The notes: generated from the sequence alone by a model not told the origin. 64,000 nucleotides of DNA from JAMXLO01 sp963812475 (GCA_963812475.1 CAWEVI010000045.1:59707-123706); one strand, 5' to 3'. Positions 47,085 through 56,295 are shown, numbered from the stretch's first letter. A program made the numbers and translations.

Positions 47085-48032
47085 TCAAACCTTCGCGGTG
47101 ATCCGGTCGATCTCCCGCAAGTCATCGTGGCCGAGCGCCCAACCCGCGGCACGCACGTTCGCGTCCAACTGCTCTGGTTTCGTCGCGCCGGCGATGATGC
47201 TGGACACGCAGGGTCGGGATGCGAGCCAGCTGAAGGCGAGTTCCAGCAGGGTGCGACCGCGTTGCTCGGCGAAGGTCTCCAGCCGTTCGACGATCGGCCA
47301 GTTGGCGTCGTTGATGAAGCGGCTGCCGTAGCGCGCGCCATGCACGGTCAGCCGCGCACCTTCAGGCATCGGCGTATTGCGCCGATACTTGCCCGTCAGC
47401 AGACCGCTTGCCAACGGATAATACGGCAGCAGCCCCATTCCGGTGGCTTGCATCATCGGGATCAACTCGCGATCCGGACCGCGCCCGAGCAGGCTGTATT
47501 CGTTCTGGCAGGACACGAACGACGCAAGCCCGAGCGTGCGTGAGGTCCAGCGCGCCTCGACCACCTGCCAGGCTCGGAAATTGGAACAGCCGATGTAGCG
47601 TACCTTGCCCTGACGTACGAGATCATCGAATGCGCGCAACGTCTCCTCGATCGGCGTCAGCGGATCCGGTTGGTGCTGCTGATAGAGATCGATCCAGTCG
47701 GTGTTCAGCCTGCGGAGACTGGCCTCGACTCCGGAAATGAGCGTGCGACGCGACGCACCGTGCAGCCCGCTCGCATCGACCGGCATACCGACCTTCGTCG
47801 CCAGCACGACTTCCTTGCGCCGCGGTCCCAGCGCCCGACCGAGGAATTCCTCGGAGCCCCCGATCGGACTGCGATACGAATCCGCGGTGTCGAAGAAGGT
47901 GATGCCAAGATCGAGCGCCTTGTGCACAACCGGGTACGACGCGGCGTAATCGATCCGGCGGCCAAAGTTGTTGCAGCCCAACCCGACCAGCGATACACGC
48001 AGCCCCGAACTGCCTAGCGAGCGCTGCTCCAC
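47085..48032 (-). CDS. Aldo/keto reductase (YajO/Kv-beta-like)
   Basis: 315 residues from a GTG three bases after the CaiB-type gene. Catalytic regions FFDTADSYRSPIGGSEEF (Asp, Tyr), VLATKVG (Lys) and DLYQQHQPDPLTPIEETL (His) are intact. The C-terminal NADPH-binding segment RTLLELAFSWLASRPCVSSIIAGATKPEQLDANV is conserved. The tight spacing to the CoA transferase gene suggests use in the same route. Confidence 0.9.
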   Translation of the reverse strand: MEQRSLGSSGLRVSLVGLGCNNFGRRIDYAASYPVVHKALDLGITFFDTADSYRSPIGGSEEFLGRALGPRRKEVVLATKVGMPVDASGLHGASRRTLISGVEASLRRLNTDWIDLYQQHQPDPLTPIEETLRAFDDLVRQGKVRYIGCSNFRAWQVVEARWTSRTLGLASFVSCQNEYSLLGRGPDRELIPMMQATGMGLLPYYPLASGLLTGKYRRNTPMPEGARLTVHGARYGSRFINDANWPIVERLETFAEQRGRTLLELAFSWLASRPCVSSIIAGATKPEQLDANVRAAGWALGHDDLREIDRITAKV

Positions 48033-48035
48033 CGC

Positions 48036-49232
48036 TCAGATGACGCCCCGTTCGCGCAGCCGCTCCACCTCAGCGGGGGCCACGCCGCACAACGCGCTCA
48101 GAACCTCCGCCGTATGCTCCCCCAATAACGGCGGCCGGGTTACCTCTGCCGGCGAGTCCGACAACTTGATCGGGCAACCCACCGTCTGATACGTGCCGCG
48201 CGTCGGATAGTCGACATCGACGATCATGTCGCGCGCGCGCAGATGCGGATCAGTCAGCACCTCGCCGGTGTCCAGGCACGCGCCGCATGGCACACCTGCA
48301 TCGCCCATCAACCGCATCACCTCGTGCTTGTCGTGCCGGCGCGTCCACGTCTCGACGATCGCATTCAGCGTCGTGCGATTCTCCCAGCGCGCATCGGGCG
48401 AATTGAAGCGCGGATCATCCGCGAGCTCCGGCTGCCCCATCACGCTGAGCAGCGCCTTCCACATTTGCGGCTGCGCGTGGATGAACACGTAATCGTTCGG
48501 CCCACCCGGCGCACAGGCATACGTCGTGCCGGGCACCGTGCGGCCAAGCTGGTTGCCGTTGCGCGGCATCGCGTGGCCGAAGCGCTGGTGGTCGCGCAGA
48601 CTGACACGGATCAGGTTCACCACCGCATCCTGCATCGATACCTCGACGTGCTGGCCCTTCCCGGTCGTGTGGCGCTGCTGCAAGGCGGCCAGAATGCCGA
48701 TCGCCATGTGCATGCCGGTGCCGGAATCGCCGATCGCCGGATACACATAGGTCGGCGGGTTCTCGGGGAAGCCGGTGACGCTCATCGCACCGCCCATCGC
48801 CTGAGCGATCGGCTCGAAGCTTTTGAATCCGCTGTACGGCCCGTAGGTGCCAAAGCCTTTGATCGTTGCGTAGATCAGCCGAGGGCTCAGCTTCGACAAT
48901 ACCTCGTAGCCAAGCCCAAGACGATCTAGCGCGCCAGGGCCGAAGTTCTCCACCAGCACGTCGGACTCGGCGATCAGTTGCTTGAACAGCTTCTTACCCT
49001 CGTCGGTCTTCAGGTTCAGCGTCAGGCTCCGTTTGTTCGCATTCAGCACCAGGAAGAACAGGCTGTCGCTGTCGGTACGGTCACGCATGTTGGTACGCGC
49101 GACATCGCCGCCCTTCGGCTCCTCCAGCTTGATCACGTCCGCACCGAGGAAGCCCAGTATCTGCGCACAGGCGGGACCCGCCTGATTGTGTGTCATGTCG
49201 ATGACGCGGATGCCTGACAGGGCCTGGGACAT
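48036..49232 (-). CDS. CaiB/BaiF (class III) CoA transferase, formyl-CoA transferase-like
   Basis: 398 residues. Family signatures: LSGIRVIDMTHNQAGPACAQILGFLGADVIKLEEPKGGD, LFFLVLNANKRSLTLNLKTDEGKKLF, DVLVENFGPGALDRLGLGYE and the catalytic Asp in PAIGDSGTGMHMAIGILAAL. It transfers CoA between carboxylic acids, with an aspartyl-CoA intermediate. Similarity to Frc suggests oxalate or a short dicarboxylate as possible substrate, but family members are diverse. It is divergent from mmsA. Confidence 0.9.
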   Translation of the reverse strand: MSQALSGIRVIDMTHNQAGPACAQILGFLGADVIKLEEPKGGDVARTNMRDRTDSDSLFFLVLNANKRSLTLNLKTDEGKKLFKQLIAESDVLVENFGPGALDRLGLGYEVLSKLSPRLIYATIKGFGTYGPYSGFKSFEPIAQAMGGAMSVTGFPENPPTYVYPAIGDSGTGMHMAIGILAALQQRHTTGKGQHVEVSMQDAVVNLIRVSLRDHQRFGHAMPRNGNQLGRTVPGTTYACAPGGPNDYVFIHAQPQMWKALLSVMGQPELADDPRFNSPDARWENRTTLNAIVETWTRRHDKHEVMRLMGDAGVPCGACLDTGEVLTDPHLRARDMIVDVDYPTRGTYQTVGCPIKLSDSPAEVTRPPLLGEHTAEVLSALCGVAPAEVERLRERGVI

Positions 49233-49409
49233 GGTCTCTCTCCTTCAACCGGGTATCATCATACTGCCGTGGCGATGCCTCTCCCTACCCCTATCGTCGC
49301 GGCGCCAGTGCTGGTACCGATGGTCGGGAAGCGCCCGGACATGACGGTGGAGCAGCGATGGCCAATGGGCCATTCTCTCGGGCGACTGGCAATCCCAAGG
49401 GAGGCAGAC

Positions 49410-50906
49410 ATGCGGGAAATCGGCCATTTCATCGGCGGCAAGCCGGTCGCCGGCACCAGCGGCAGGTTCGGTGACGTCTATGATCCCGCTGCCGGCGAGA
49501 TCACGGCACGCGTCGCCCTCGCCGACGCCGCGGAAGTGAACAAGGCTGCCGTGGCCGCGGCCGCCGCGTGGCCGGCCTGGGCCGCCACGCCGCCGCTTCG
49601 CCGCGCCCGCGTCATGTTCAAGCTGAAGGAATTGCTGGAGCGCGACCGCCGCGAACTCTCCGCCATCATCACCGCTGAACACGGCAAGGTCCTGTCGGAC
49701 GCCGATGGCGAGGTGCAGCGCGGCCTCGAGGTGGTCGAGTTCGCCTGCGGCATTCCGCACCTGCTGAAGGGTGAATTCACCGAAGCCGTCGGCACCGGCA
49801 TCGATGCCTGGTCGATCCGCCAGCCGCTCGGTGTGGTCGCCGGCATCACGCCGTTCAATTTTCCACTCATGGTGCCGCTTTGGATGATCCCGGTGGCGCT
49901 CGCCTGCGGCAATTGCTTCATCCTGAAGCCGTCGGAGAAGGATCCCTCCGTCAGCCTCAAGCTCGCCGCGCTGCTGGCCGAGGCGGGGGTGCCGGAGGGG
50001 GTGTTCTCGGTGGTGCAGGGTGCGCGCGAGGCGGTCGAAGCGATCCTGGCGCACCCCGACATCGCCGCGATCAGTTTCGTCGGTTCCACCGCGATCGCCG
50101 AGACCATCTATCGGGGCGGCACGTCGCACGGCAAGCGCGTGCAGGCGCTTGGCGGAGCGAAGAACCACCTCGTGGTGATGCCGGATGCCGACGTCGACGA
50201 TGCGGTGGATGCGCTGATGGGCGCCGCCTACGGCGCGGCCGGCGAGCGCTGCATGTCGGTATCCGTCGCGGTCGCGGTCGGGTCCGCCGGGGACCGGCTG
50301 ATGCAGAAGCTGGAACCGCGCGTGCGCGCGTTGAAGATCGGCCCGGGCACCGATCCGGACGCCGAGATGGGCCCGCTGGTGACGCGCGAGCACCGCGAAA
50401 AGGTGCAGAGCTACATCGACCTCGGCGTGAAGGAAGGTGCCAGGCTTGTGGTGGACGGCCGCGGCCTGTCACTGCAGGGCTACGAGAACGGCTACTTCCT
50501 CGGCGGCTCGCTGTTCGACAATGTCGGCACCGACATGCGGATCTATCGGGAGGAAATATTCGGCCCGGTGCTCGGCGTGGTCCGCACGCCCGACCTCGCC
50601 GGCGCGGTGCGCATGGTGAACGCGCACGAATACGGCAACGGCGTCGCAATCTTCACGTCTGACGGCGGCGCCGCGCGAGACTTCGCCGCGGGCATCAACA
50701 TCGGCATGGTCGGCGTGAATGTGCCGATCCCAGTGCCGATGGCGTTTCACAGTTTCGGCGGATGGAAGCACTCGCTGTTCGGCGATCACCACATCTATGG
50801 ACCGGAGGGCGTGCGCTTCTACACGCGTTACAAGGCGATCACGCAACGCTGGCCAGGTGGTGCGCGGCGTGGCGCGGAATACGTGATGCCGACGCTGGGC
50901 CGCTAA
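49410..50906 (+). CDS. mmsA: Methylmalonate-semialdehyde dehydrogenase (acylating)
   Basis: 498 residues from the ATG with GGGAGG six bases upstream. The aldehyde dehydrogenase signatures are ITPFNFPLMVPLWMIP (oxyanion Asn), ISFVGSTAIAETIY, LGGAKNHLVVMPDAD, and the catalytic Cys in AAGERCMSVSVAV. The absence of the usual general-base Glu in the ALGGAKNH segment and the GERCMS context are typical of MmsA. It converts (methyl)malonate semialdehyde to propionyl- or acetyl-CoA with NAD and CoA, serving valine, inositol or beta-alanine breakdown. Confidence 0.93.
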   Translation: MREIGHFIGGKPVAGTSGRFGDVYDPAAGEITARVALADAAEVNKAAVAAAAAWPAWAATPPLRRARVMFKLKELLERDRRELSAIITAEHGKVLSDADGEVQRGLEVVEFACGIPHLLKGEFTEAVGTGIDAWSIRQPLGVVAGITPFNFPLMVPLWMIPVALACGNCFILKPSEKDPSVSLKLAALLAEAGVPEGVFSVVQGAREAVEAILAHPDIAAISFVGSTAIAETIYRGGTSHGKRVQALGGAKNHLVVMPDADVDDAVDALMGAAYGAAGERCMSVSVAVAVGSAGDRLMQKLEPRVRALKIGPGTDPDAEMGPLVTREHREKVQSYIDLGVKEGARLVVDGRGLSLQGYENGYFLGGSLFDNVGTDMRIYREEIFGPVLGVVRTPDLAGAVRMVNAHEYGNGVAIFTSDGGAARDFAAGINIGMVGVNVPIPVPMAFHSFGGWKHSLFGDHHIYGPEGVRFYTRYKAITQRWPGGARRGAEYVMPTLGR

Positions 50907-50918
50907 GCAAGCGAGGAC

Positions 50919-50964
50919 GGGTCCGCGCAGGGAACATCAACGTTGTTTAGCGCCGTGCGGACCC
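50919..50964. terminator. Long-loop inverted repeat between convergent genes
   Basis: GGGTCCGC (50919-50926) and GCGGACCC (50957-50964) pair exactly; the 30-base loop contains AACGTT. It lies in the 69-base gap between the ends of mmsA and the Crp/Fnr gene. There is no U-tract, so a Rho-independent terminator is only possible. Confidence 0.45.
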
Positions 50965-50975
50965 TTGCCTTGTTG

Positions 50976-51680
50976 CTACAGCGCCTTCAGACCATTCGGA
51001 TCGTCCGGCACCGCCAGAATCTTCAGGCGTGGGATATCGTGCAGAATGACATGCGACCCGTGGGTCTCCACGCCATGCACGCGGAGCGCGGCGAAGGCGC
51101 GTGACAGGGTCTCCTGCCCGCAGCCGATCTGGGCCGCCAGCAAACCCTTGTCGAACGGCAGACGGAAGTCGGCCTTCCTGCCCGCGCCGTCTTTGACCCG
51201 TGTGAGAAGGTAGCAGCCAAGCCGCTGCGCAGCCGTGCGCAGCTTCAGGTCGCGCACCTGGCGTACCATGCTGCGGAACTCGTGCGACACCGAGTGCAGC
51301 AGCGTGTTCGCGAGCGAAGGCTCGGATTCGGCGAGGTGCAGCAACGATGCGGCTTCGATCGCGAGTACGCGCGACCGCATGACCGCACGCGCCGTCATCA
51401 GATAGGGCAGTTTGGACAGGACCGAGGACAGGACGAAATGCCCGACCGGGTGAACCACCGACACGACCGCGGTAATGCCATCCGCCATGGCGCTGGTCAG
51501 CGCCACCTGGCCCTCCAGCAGAACATGCAGAAATCCGGGCATGGCACCTTGCCGGGACAGCACCTCGTCCTGCTCGGCGAATGCCAGCTCGCTTATGGTT
51601 TCGATCCGGTACAGTAACCGAGGGTCCAATCGCTCGAACAACGGTATGGTTCCGGCCAGATCGACCGCTGTCTGCACCAT
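50976..51680 (-). CDS. Crp/Fnr-family regulator, FNR-type recognition helix
   Basis: 234 residues from the ATG at 51680, with GGGG about six bases upstream; an in-frame ATG at 51761 would add 27 residues without a better site. The effector domain starts TIPLFERLDPRLLYRIETISELAFAEQDEVLSRQG. The helix-turn-helix reads GLLAAQIGCGQETLSRAFAALRVHGVE; the E-x-x-S-R pattern (ETLSR) is that of FNR, so a TTGAT-like half-site is expected. There is no N-terminal cysteine set, so it does not hold an FNR-type iron-sulfur cluster. A heme/NO-sensing (DNR/NnrR-like) role is one option. Confidence 0.85.
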   Translation of the reverse strand: MVQTAVDLAGTIPLFERLDPRLLYRIETISELAFAEQDEVLSRQGAMPGFLHVLLEGQVALTSAMADGITAVVSVVHPVGHFVLSSVLSKLPYLMTARAVMRSRVLAIEAASLLHLAESEPSLANTLLHSVSHEFRSMVRQVRDLKLRTAAQRLGCYLLTRVKDGAGRKADFRLPFDKGLLAAQIGCGQETLSRAFAALRVHGVETHGSHVILHDIPRLKILAVPDDPNGLKAL

Positions 51681-51808
51681 CGCTACCCCACGACCGACGT
51701 CAAATTTGCTGATTTCTCGCCGGTCGTGCGAAATATCGGCCTTATTGGGTTCGCGCGGCATCAGTTGCGGGCCACGCGGTTCGCGATTATCCCATGATCT
51801 GGCATGAA

Positions 51809-51822
51809 TTGGCAATGACCAA
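51809..51822. promoter_or_regulatory. Candidate FNR/NNR-like box
   Basis: TTGGCAATGACCAA (51809-51822) has the TTG-N8-CAA outer symmetry of FNR/NNR boxes, within the longer inverted repeat ATTGG-CAATGA-CCAAT. It lies 129 bases before the chosen start codon of the Crp/Fnr gene (48 before the alternative), suitable for autoregulation. Confidence 0.45.
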
Positions 51823-51916
51823 TCGATCGCACATCGAGCCCGACCGCATGTTTTCAGCCGATAACTCCAGGTAATTGATTTCTGGAAATAGATATTCATG
51901 CCAATTAAGAAATGAT

Positions 51917-51944
51917 CTCGCTGGCAATATTTCCTGCCAACGAG
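51917..51944 (-). terminator. Terminator hairpin after hpnK
   Basis: On the minus strand the stem CTCGTTGGCA/TGCCAGCGAG (positions 51944-51935 and 51926-51917, one mismatch) encloses GGAAATAT, immediately after the hpnK stop codon. It is followed by ATCATTTCTTAATT, moderately T-rich. The surrounding 51,860-51,960 is unusually AT-rich for this genome. Confidence 0.6.
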
Positions 51945-51945
51945 G

Positions 51946-52770
51946 TCAATGATTCCTAACCGCATGAACCGGGCTCTTGGCGAGCAGCGTCAGATCCAGC
52001 AACGTTTCCAACTCGGCTTCGTGCTCGTAGTCCGGCATAAGCCGCCGCAACGCTGCATCGCGCGCGGTGGCAGGATGGAAGTAGATTTCGCTTACCCCGT
52101 CAGGCAGTTCAGCCATCAGGCGGTGCACACGATCCGCCGTCATATGGCCGCTCCACGCCAGTCCGAAACAGTGTTCGCTGGTCGCGATCCCGGCTCGATG
52201 CGCCTGTCGCCGAAGCAGCCTCGTCCAGTGATACAAGGCCTGCCCGCCAAGTCCGACGCGCGTCCCGCACCGCGCAAGCACCATGGGCGGTTCGGCCGGA
52301 ATCCGCACTGTCCTCAGGCCGAACTCGCGGCCGATGTCGATCAGCAGCCGTCCTACGGTCGGATGCAGGTGCATGTGCTTGTGCGCGTTGGCATGGTCGA
52401 GCGTGAGCCCGGTGGCGGCGAAAGCGGCGAACTGGGCGCGGATTTCGGCGGCAAGCTGCCGGCGAACACCCGGACGGAAGAAATAATCAACCCCGAGGCG
52501 GAATTGGTGCGATGGAAACCGGCCCTGGGCGTCCAGAAGATCCGGGATTGCGGACCGAGGCAATACGGCTGGCCCTTCGATCACCACGAGATGCAGTCCG
52601 ACGCGAAGCGATGGCAGTTCCCGCGCCCGTCGCACGGCATCCAGAGCAGCCGGGCCGGCAATCATCAGGCTCGCTGCATCCAGAATGCCGTTAAGATGCG
52701 CCTGCACGATCGCCTCGTTGACCGATTCAGACAGACCGAAATCATCCGCGGAAAAAACCACGCCCCTCAT
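51946..52770 (-). CDS. hpnK: HpnK-type ChbG/YdjC carbohydrate deacetylase-like protein
   Basis: 274 residues from the ATG at 52770 (GGAAG upstream). The YdjC fold motifs are VVFSADDFGLSESVNEAI (Asp-Asp metal site), VGLHLVVIEGPAVL (His) and LDHANAHKHMHLHPTVG (His cluster). The internal sequence RIPAEPP and SEIYFHPA are typical of hopanoid-associated HpnK. In hopanoid-producing bacteria it is found with shc/hpn genes; none are in this window, so the name is based on sequence alone. A GC-rich palindromic repeat lies just upstream. Confidence 0.8.
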   Translation of the reverse strand: MRGVVFSADDFGLSESVNEAIVQAHLNGILDAASLMIAGPAALDAVRRARELPSLRVGLHLVVIEGPAVLPRSAIPDLLDAQGRFPSHQFRLGVDYFFRPGVRRQLAAEIRAQFAAFAATGLTLDHANAHKHMHLHPTVGRLLIDIGREFGLRTVRIPAEPPMVLARCGTRVGLGGQALYHWTRLLRRQAHRAGIATSEHCFGLAWSGHMTADRVHRLMAELPDGVSEIYFHPATARDAALRRLMPDYEHEAELETLLDLTLLAKSPVHAVRNH

Positions 52771-52802
52771 CTTCCGGGACGGCCGGGCATGCCCACGCTT
52801 CT

Positions 52803-52935
52803 CCCCTCCCCTTGCGGGATGAGGCCGGGGGGAGAGGTGGCGTCGGAACAGGTCGCGGTCGCGGCAACATACCTGACAGGGCTTGCTTCGGGGCGGCTCC
52901 CCCCTCCCCCCAACCCCCTCCCGCAAGGGGAGGGG
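52803..52935. repeat. GC-rich palindromic repeat (CCCCTCCCCTTGCGGG type), second copy
   Basis: CCCCTCCCCTTGCGGG (52803-52818) and its exact complement CCCGCAAGGGGAGGGG (52920-52935) enclose about 100 bases. The right half (52896-52940) is nearly identical to the left arm of the copy at 38571. It lies between the hpnK start and the end of the aminotransferase gene. Confidence 0.88.
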
Positions 52936-53002
52936 GAGGACTTTTCTTCAGCGCCACCCTCGTCTTGATGCGCATGGGTGACGGTGGTTCCTTCACGCGA
53001 CG

Positions 53003-54319
53003 TCATGGTCCGGGCGCCGTGCTCACGTCCTCCAGCGCAGCACCAAGCTGGTCCATCGCCTCGTCGATCTGACCCGGCGTCGTGGTGGCGGGCGGGACGA
53101 AGCGCAGGACGCTGCCGCCGCGGCGCAGGCTGAAGATCAGTCCGCGCTCGAAGCACATTGCTCCGATCCGACGGCCCTCGTCGGTCGCCGGTTCCTTGGT
53201 CTGACGGTCGCGCACCAGTTCGATGCCGGTGATCTGACCCTGGCCGCGCACGTCGCCGATCAGTTCGTAGCGCTGCGCCAGCGTCTCCAGCCGCTCGCGC
53301 ATCTGCGCGCCGATGCGGCGCGCCTTGGCCGGCACGTCCTCCTGCTCGACCACGTCCAGGCTGGCGACGCCGGCGGCGCAGATCAGCGGATCATTGGCGT
53401 GCGAGTGGGTGGCGGCGTAACCGGACGCGACCACCTTCTCCTCGATCGCCGCGGTGGTGGTCAGCGCGCTGACCCCGACACCGCCACCAAGATGCTTCGC
53501 CAGCGTGATGATATCCGGCACAATGCCCTCGGTCTCAAAGCCGAACATCCGGCCGAGCTTGCCCAGACCGGTCTGCTCCTCATCGACGATCAGCAACATG
53601 CCGCGCGCCTTGCACATCTCATGCAGGCGCCTGAGCCAGCCCGGCGGCGGTTCCACCACCCCGCCGGCGCTGAACAGCGGCTCGGTGATGACGGCCGCGG
53701 GCTGTCCGGTTGCCTGCGCATCCAGCAGCTCGAAACTGGTCTTCAGGCAGGCGAAATCGCAGGTCGGAAACGTCTGCGCCAGCGGGCACCGGTAACAGTA
53801 GGGCGCCACCATGGCGTAGCTGCCGCCGGGCAGATGCCCATGCCCGGAATGCCAGCCGGCATACGTCACGGAGCGCGTCGCATCCGACAGCCCGTGGAAA
53901 CTGATATGTGGGCTGGCGATCTCGTAACCGCCGGTGAACTTCCGGGCGATCATCATCGCCATCTCGTTGGCGTCCGAGCCGGACTCGCCGAACAATGTCT
54001 TCTGCAATGGCGGCGGCACGATCCCGCCCAGGCGTGTCGCCAGCTCGATCTCCCTGACGTTGTAGTGGCTGGAGTGGGCGTGCAGCATTTCGTCGCACGC
54101 CTGTCTGATCGCCGCCACGACAGTTGGATGGTTGTGCCCGAGTGCAGAACACATCTGTCCGGAGTTGAAGTCCAGGTACTGCTTGCCGTTCACATCGGTG
54201 ACGACCGAATTCCTCGCGGACGCGAATACCGGCCCTTCGTTGGTCTTCTTGTCCATCCTCGCGCGGAAGCTGTAGCGTGCGGCGCTCTTCAGAAGCTCGG
54301 CCTCGGTCGGATACGGCAC
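53003..54319 (-). CDS. Class III PLP-dependent aminotransferase / dialkylglycine decarboxylase-like
   Basis: 438 residues. Signatures: YLDFNSGQMCSALGHNHPTVVAAIRQACDEMLHAHSSHYNVREIELATRL, TLFGESGSDANEMAMMIARKFTGGYEI, AVITEPLFSAGGVVEPPPGWLRRL, LIVDEEQTGLGKLGRMFGFE and the PLP lysine in DIITLAKHLGGGVGVSAL. The SGSDANE and DEEQTGLGRTG-like motifs resemble 2,2-dialkylglycine decarboxylase and omega-transaminases. It transfers an amino group from an amine or omega-amino acid to a keto acid. It is divergent from the ACS-type MFS carrier, a likely partner. Confidence 0.9.
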   Translation of the reverse strand: MPYPTEAELLKSAARYSFRARMDKKTNEGPVFASARNSVVTDVNGKQYLDFNSGQMCSALGHNHPTVVAAIRQACDEMLHAHSSHYNVREIELATRLGGIVPPPLQKTLFGESGSDANEMAMMIARKFTGGYEIASPHISFHGLSDATRSVTYAGWHSGHGHLPGGSYAMVAPYCYRCPLAQTFPTCDFACLKTSFELLDAQATGQPAAVITEPLFSAGGVVEPPPGWLRRLHEMCKARGMLLIVDEEQTGLGKLGRMFGFETEGIVPDIITLAKHLGGGVGVSALTTTAAIEEKVVASGYAATHSHANDPLICAAGVASLDVVEQEDVPAKARRIGAQMRERLETLAQRYELIGDVRGQGQITGIELVRDRQTKEPATDEGRRIGAMCFERGLIFSLRRGGSVLRFVPPATTTPGQIDEAMDQLGAALEDVSTAPGP

Positions 54320-54465
54320 GATGGTTCTCCTCGCGGCACCGGCATTGTCGCGTCAACTGGCGCGGCCACGTCAAGCCCGAACGCGCCTGGCGCAGACTTG
54401 ACCCTATTCTGCCGTCTCAAAAAGATGCAGGCTGCGAGACCGTATTAGGGAAGCAAGGGAACACC

Positions 54466-55755
54466 ATGACGCACCGACGATACTGGGTGTACTTCCTGCT
54501 CTTCATGTTCAACGTCATCTGTTACCTCGACCGCATCAACATGTCGGTCGCCGGGCGGTCAGTCGCGCAGGAATTCGGGCTTTCGCCTGTGGCGCTCGGC
54601 TACCTGTTTTCGTCATTCCTTTGGGCCTATGTCGTGATGATGCTGCCGAGTGGCCGGCTGGTGGACAGCCTCGGTCCCCACCGCATGGCCGCGATCGGGG
54701 CCACCGTCTGGTCGGTTGCGCAGATGCTCGGCGGCGCCGCGACCGGGTTCGCCACCATGCTTCTCACCCGCCTCGGGCTTGGCGCAGGTGAAGCGCCTAC
54801 CTTCCCGGTAAGCTACCGCAGCGTCCGTGATTGGGCGCCCTATACCGAGCGCGGACTGGCGGTCGGCTTGATACAGGCCGGAACGCTGCTGGGACCCGCA
54901 CTCAGCGCGCCTCTGGTGGCCTGGCTGATCGACCTCACCTCCTGGCGCACATCGTTCGTAGTCACCGGCGCGGTCGGCCTGGTCTGGGTTGTGATCTGGC
55001 TTGCCGTCGTATCGACGCCGGAGCGGACGCGCTGGCTGCCGGAATTCGAGCGTCGCCTCATTCTCGCCGAGCGCCATGGTGGCGATGTGCCGGCCACGCA
55101 CGACGGGATCGGTTATCGCGGATTGCTGCGCTCGCCCTCGATGTGGGGATTGGCGATCTCGCAGGGCTGCGCGGTCTATTCGGTGTATCTCTACTTGAGC
55201 TGGCTGCCCAACTACCTCCAGACCGCGCGTGGATTGTCGCTGTTGTCGTCAGGCCTGTTCACGTCGGTCCCGTTCCTGGTTGGCGCAGCGTTGATCGTCC
55301 TGACCAATTGGATCGGCGACAGGCTTCTAACGCCGGACACAATGCGCCGCGGAAGCCGCCGGCTCGTCGTGGTGGCGTGCCTTGTGCTGTGTTCACTTGG
55401 CTTGGCAATTCCGTTCGTCGACTCACTGACGCTGGTCGTCATCCTGACGATCTTTCCGGTGAGCTTTGGCAACACCGCCACCGCAACGAATGCCGCGCTC
55501 ACCAACGACCTGCTGCGTTCGCAGGCCGACAGCGGACGCGCCTTCGCCTTCATGGTGCTCGGCGGCAACGTGTTCGGCCTGCTGGCGCCGATCGTCACCG
55601 GCTATATCGTGCAGGCCACCGGCAGCTTTTCCTCGGCCTTCATTCTCGCGGGCGCAATCGCGCTGGTCGGCGCGGTGGTGTCGTTCACGCTGACCCGCCA
55701 CACGCTGGGCGAGGAAACGCCGGTTGCGGTCGGCATGCTGCGCACGGCGGGCTGA
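54466..55755 (+). CDS. MFS carrier of the anion:cation symporter (ACS) type
   Basis: 429 residues; AAGGGA precedes the ATG. Twelve membrane segments with ACS-type features: YWVYFLLFMFNVICYLDRINMSVAGRSVAQEFGLSPVALGYLFSSFLWAYVVMMLPSGRLVDSLGPHR and GLGAGEAPTFPVSYRSVRDWAPYTERGLAVGLIQAGTLLGPAL. These import organic anions such as glucarate, galactonate or phthalate with H+. Position next to the divergent aminotransferase and the hydroxyacid dehydrogenase at 56367 suggests an amino- or hydroxyacid substrate. Confidence 0.9.
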   Translation: MTHRRYWVYFLLFMFNVICYLDRINMSVAGRSVAQEFGLSPVALGYLFSSFLWAYVVMMLPSGRLVDSLGPHRMAAIGATVWSVAQMLGGAATGFATMLLTRLGLGAGEAPTFPVSYRSVRDWAPYTERGLAVGLIQAGTLLGPALSAPLVAWLIDLTSWRTSFVVTGAVGLVWVVIWLAVVSTPERTRWLPEFERRLILAERHGGDVPATHDGIGYRGLLRSPSMWGLAISQGCAVYSVYLYLSWLPNYLQTARGLSLLSSGLFTSVPFLVGAALIVLTNWIGDRLLTPDTMRRGSRRLVVVACLVLCSLGLAIPFVDSLTLVVILTIFPVSFGNTATATNAALTNDLLRSQADSGRAFAFMVLGGNVFGLLAPIVTGYIVQATGSFSSAFILAGAIALVGAVVSFTLTRHTLGEETPVAVGMLRTAG

Positions 55756-55767
55756 GACGCGTTCGCA

Positions 55768-56295
55768 TTACTGCGCTCTAACCTCAGCCGGTGCGCCGGC
55801 GGATGGCGTCTGCAAGGCCTGTTGCGCCACGATCTCCTGCCAAAGTCTGAGGATGCTATGCATCGTGGCCTCCGCCACCAGACAGCGGCCAAGATTGTCC
55901 AGCGCATAGAAAGCGGCCTCGGGGTCGCTGCGCACGCGCCTGAGCGCGTCGGTCAGCAGGTCAAGGCATTCGATCACCTGGGCCGGCGCATGCAGCCGGG
56001 CATGGCGCTGGATGTCAGCGATGGTGAACGCGCGCATGCCGTGCACCGACACGCCGGCAAACTCGCGCCCCAGTTCGAAGAAGACGCTGACCACAGGCAG
56101 CACGCCTTGCACCAGCGACAGAATGTCGCGGGCCTCCTCGACATTACAGCCGGTCAACGGCGCCGCAGCGGGCTCGGTGGGATGTTCCTGCAACGGATGC
56201 ATCCCGAGCGCGCGGACAATCTCCTGCTCGAGCCAGCGGCGTACCTCGGGCGGCGCGGCGTGGATCTCTTCCACCGACAGCGTGACACCGGCCAT
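55768..56295 (-). CDS. Hypothetical cytoplasmic protein
   Basis: 175 residues from the ATG at 56295 with AAGGAG nine bases upstream. It starts MAGVTLSVEEIHAAPPEVRRWLEQEIVRALG, a short helical motif seen at the N-terminus of some small alphaproteobacterial proteins. The body is helical (ARDILSLVQGVLPVVSVFFELGREFAGVSVHGMRAFTIADIQRHARLHAPAQVIECLDLLTDALRRV). No membrane segment or catalytic motif is seen. It follows the hydroxyacid dehydrogenase by 71 bases on the same strand. Function unknown. Confidence 0.7.
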   Translation of the reverse strand: MAGVTLSVEEIHAAPPEVRRWLEQEIVRALGMHPLQEHPTEPAAAPLTGCNVEEARDILSLVQGVLPVVSVFFELGREFAGVSVHGMRAFTIADIQRHARLHAPAQVIECLDLLTDALRRVRSDPEAAFYALDNLGRCLVAEATMHSILRLWQEIVAQQALQTPSAGAPAEVRAQ

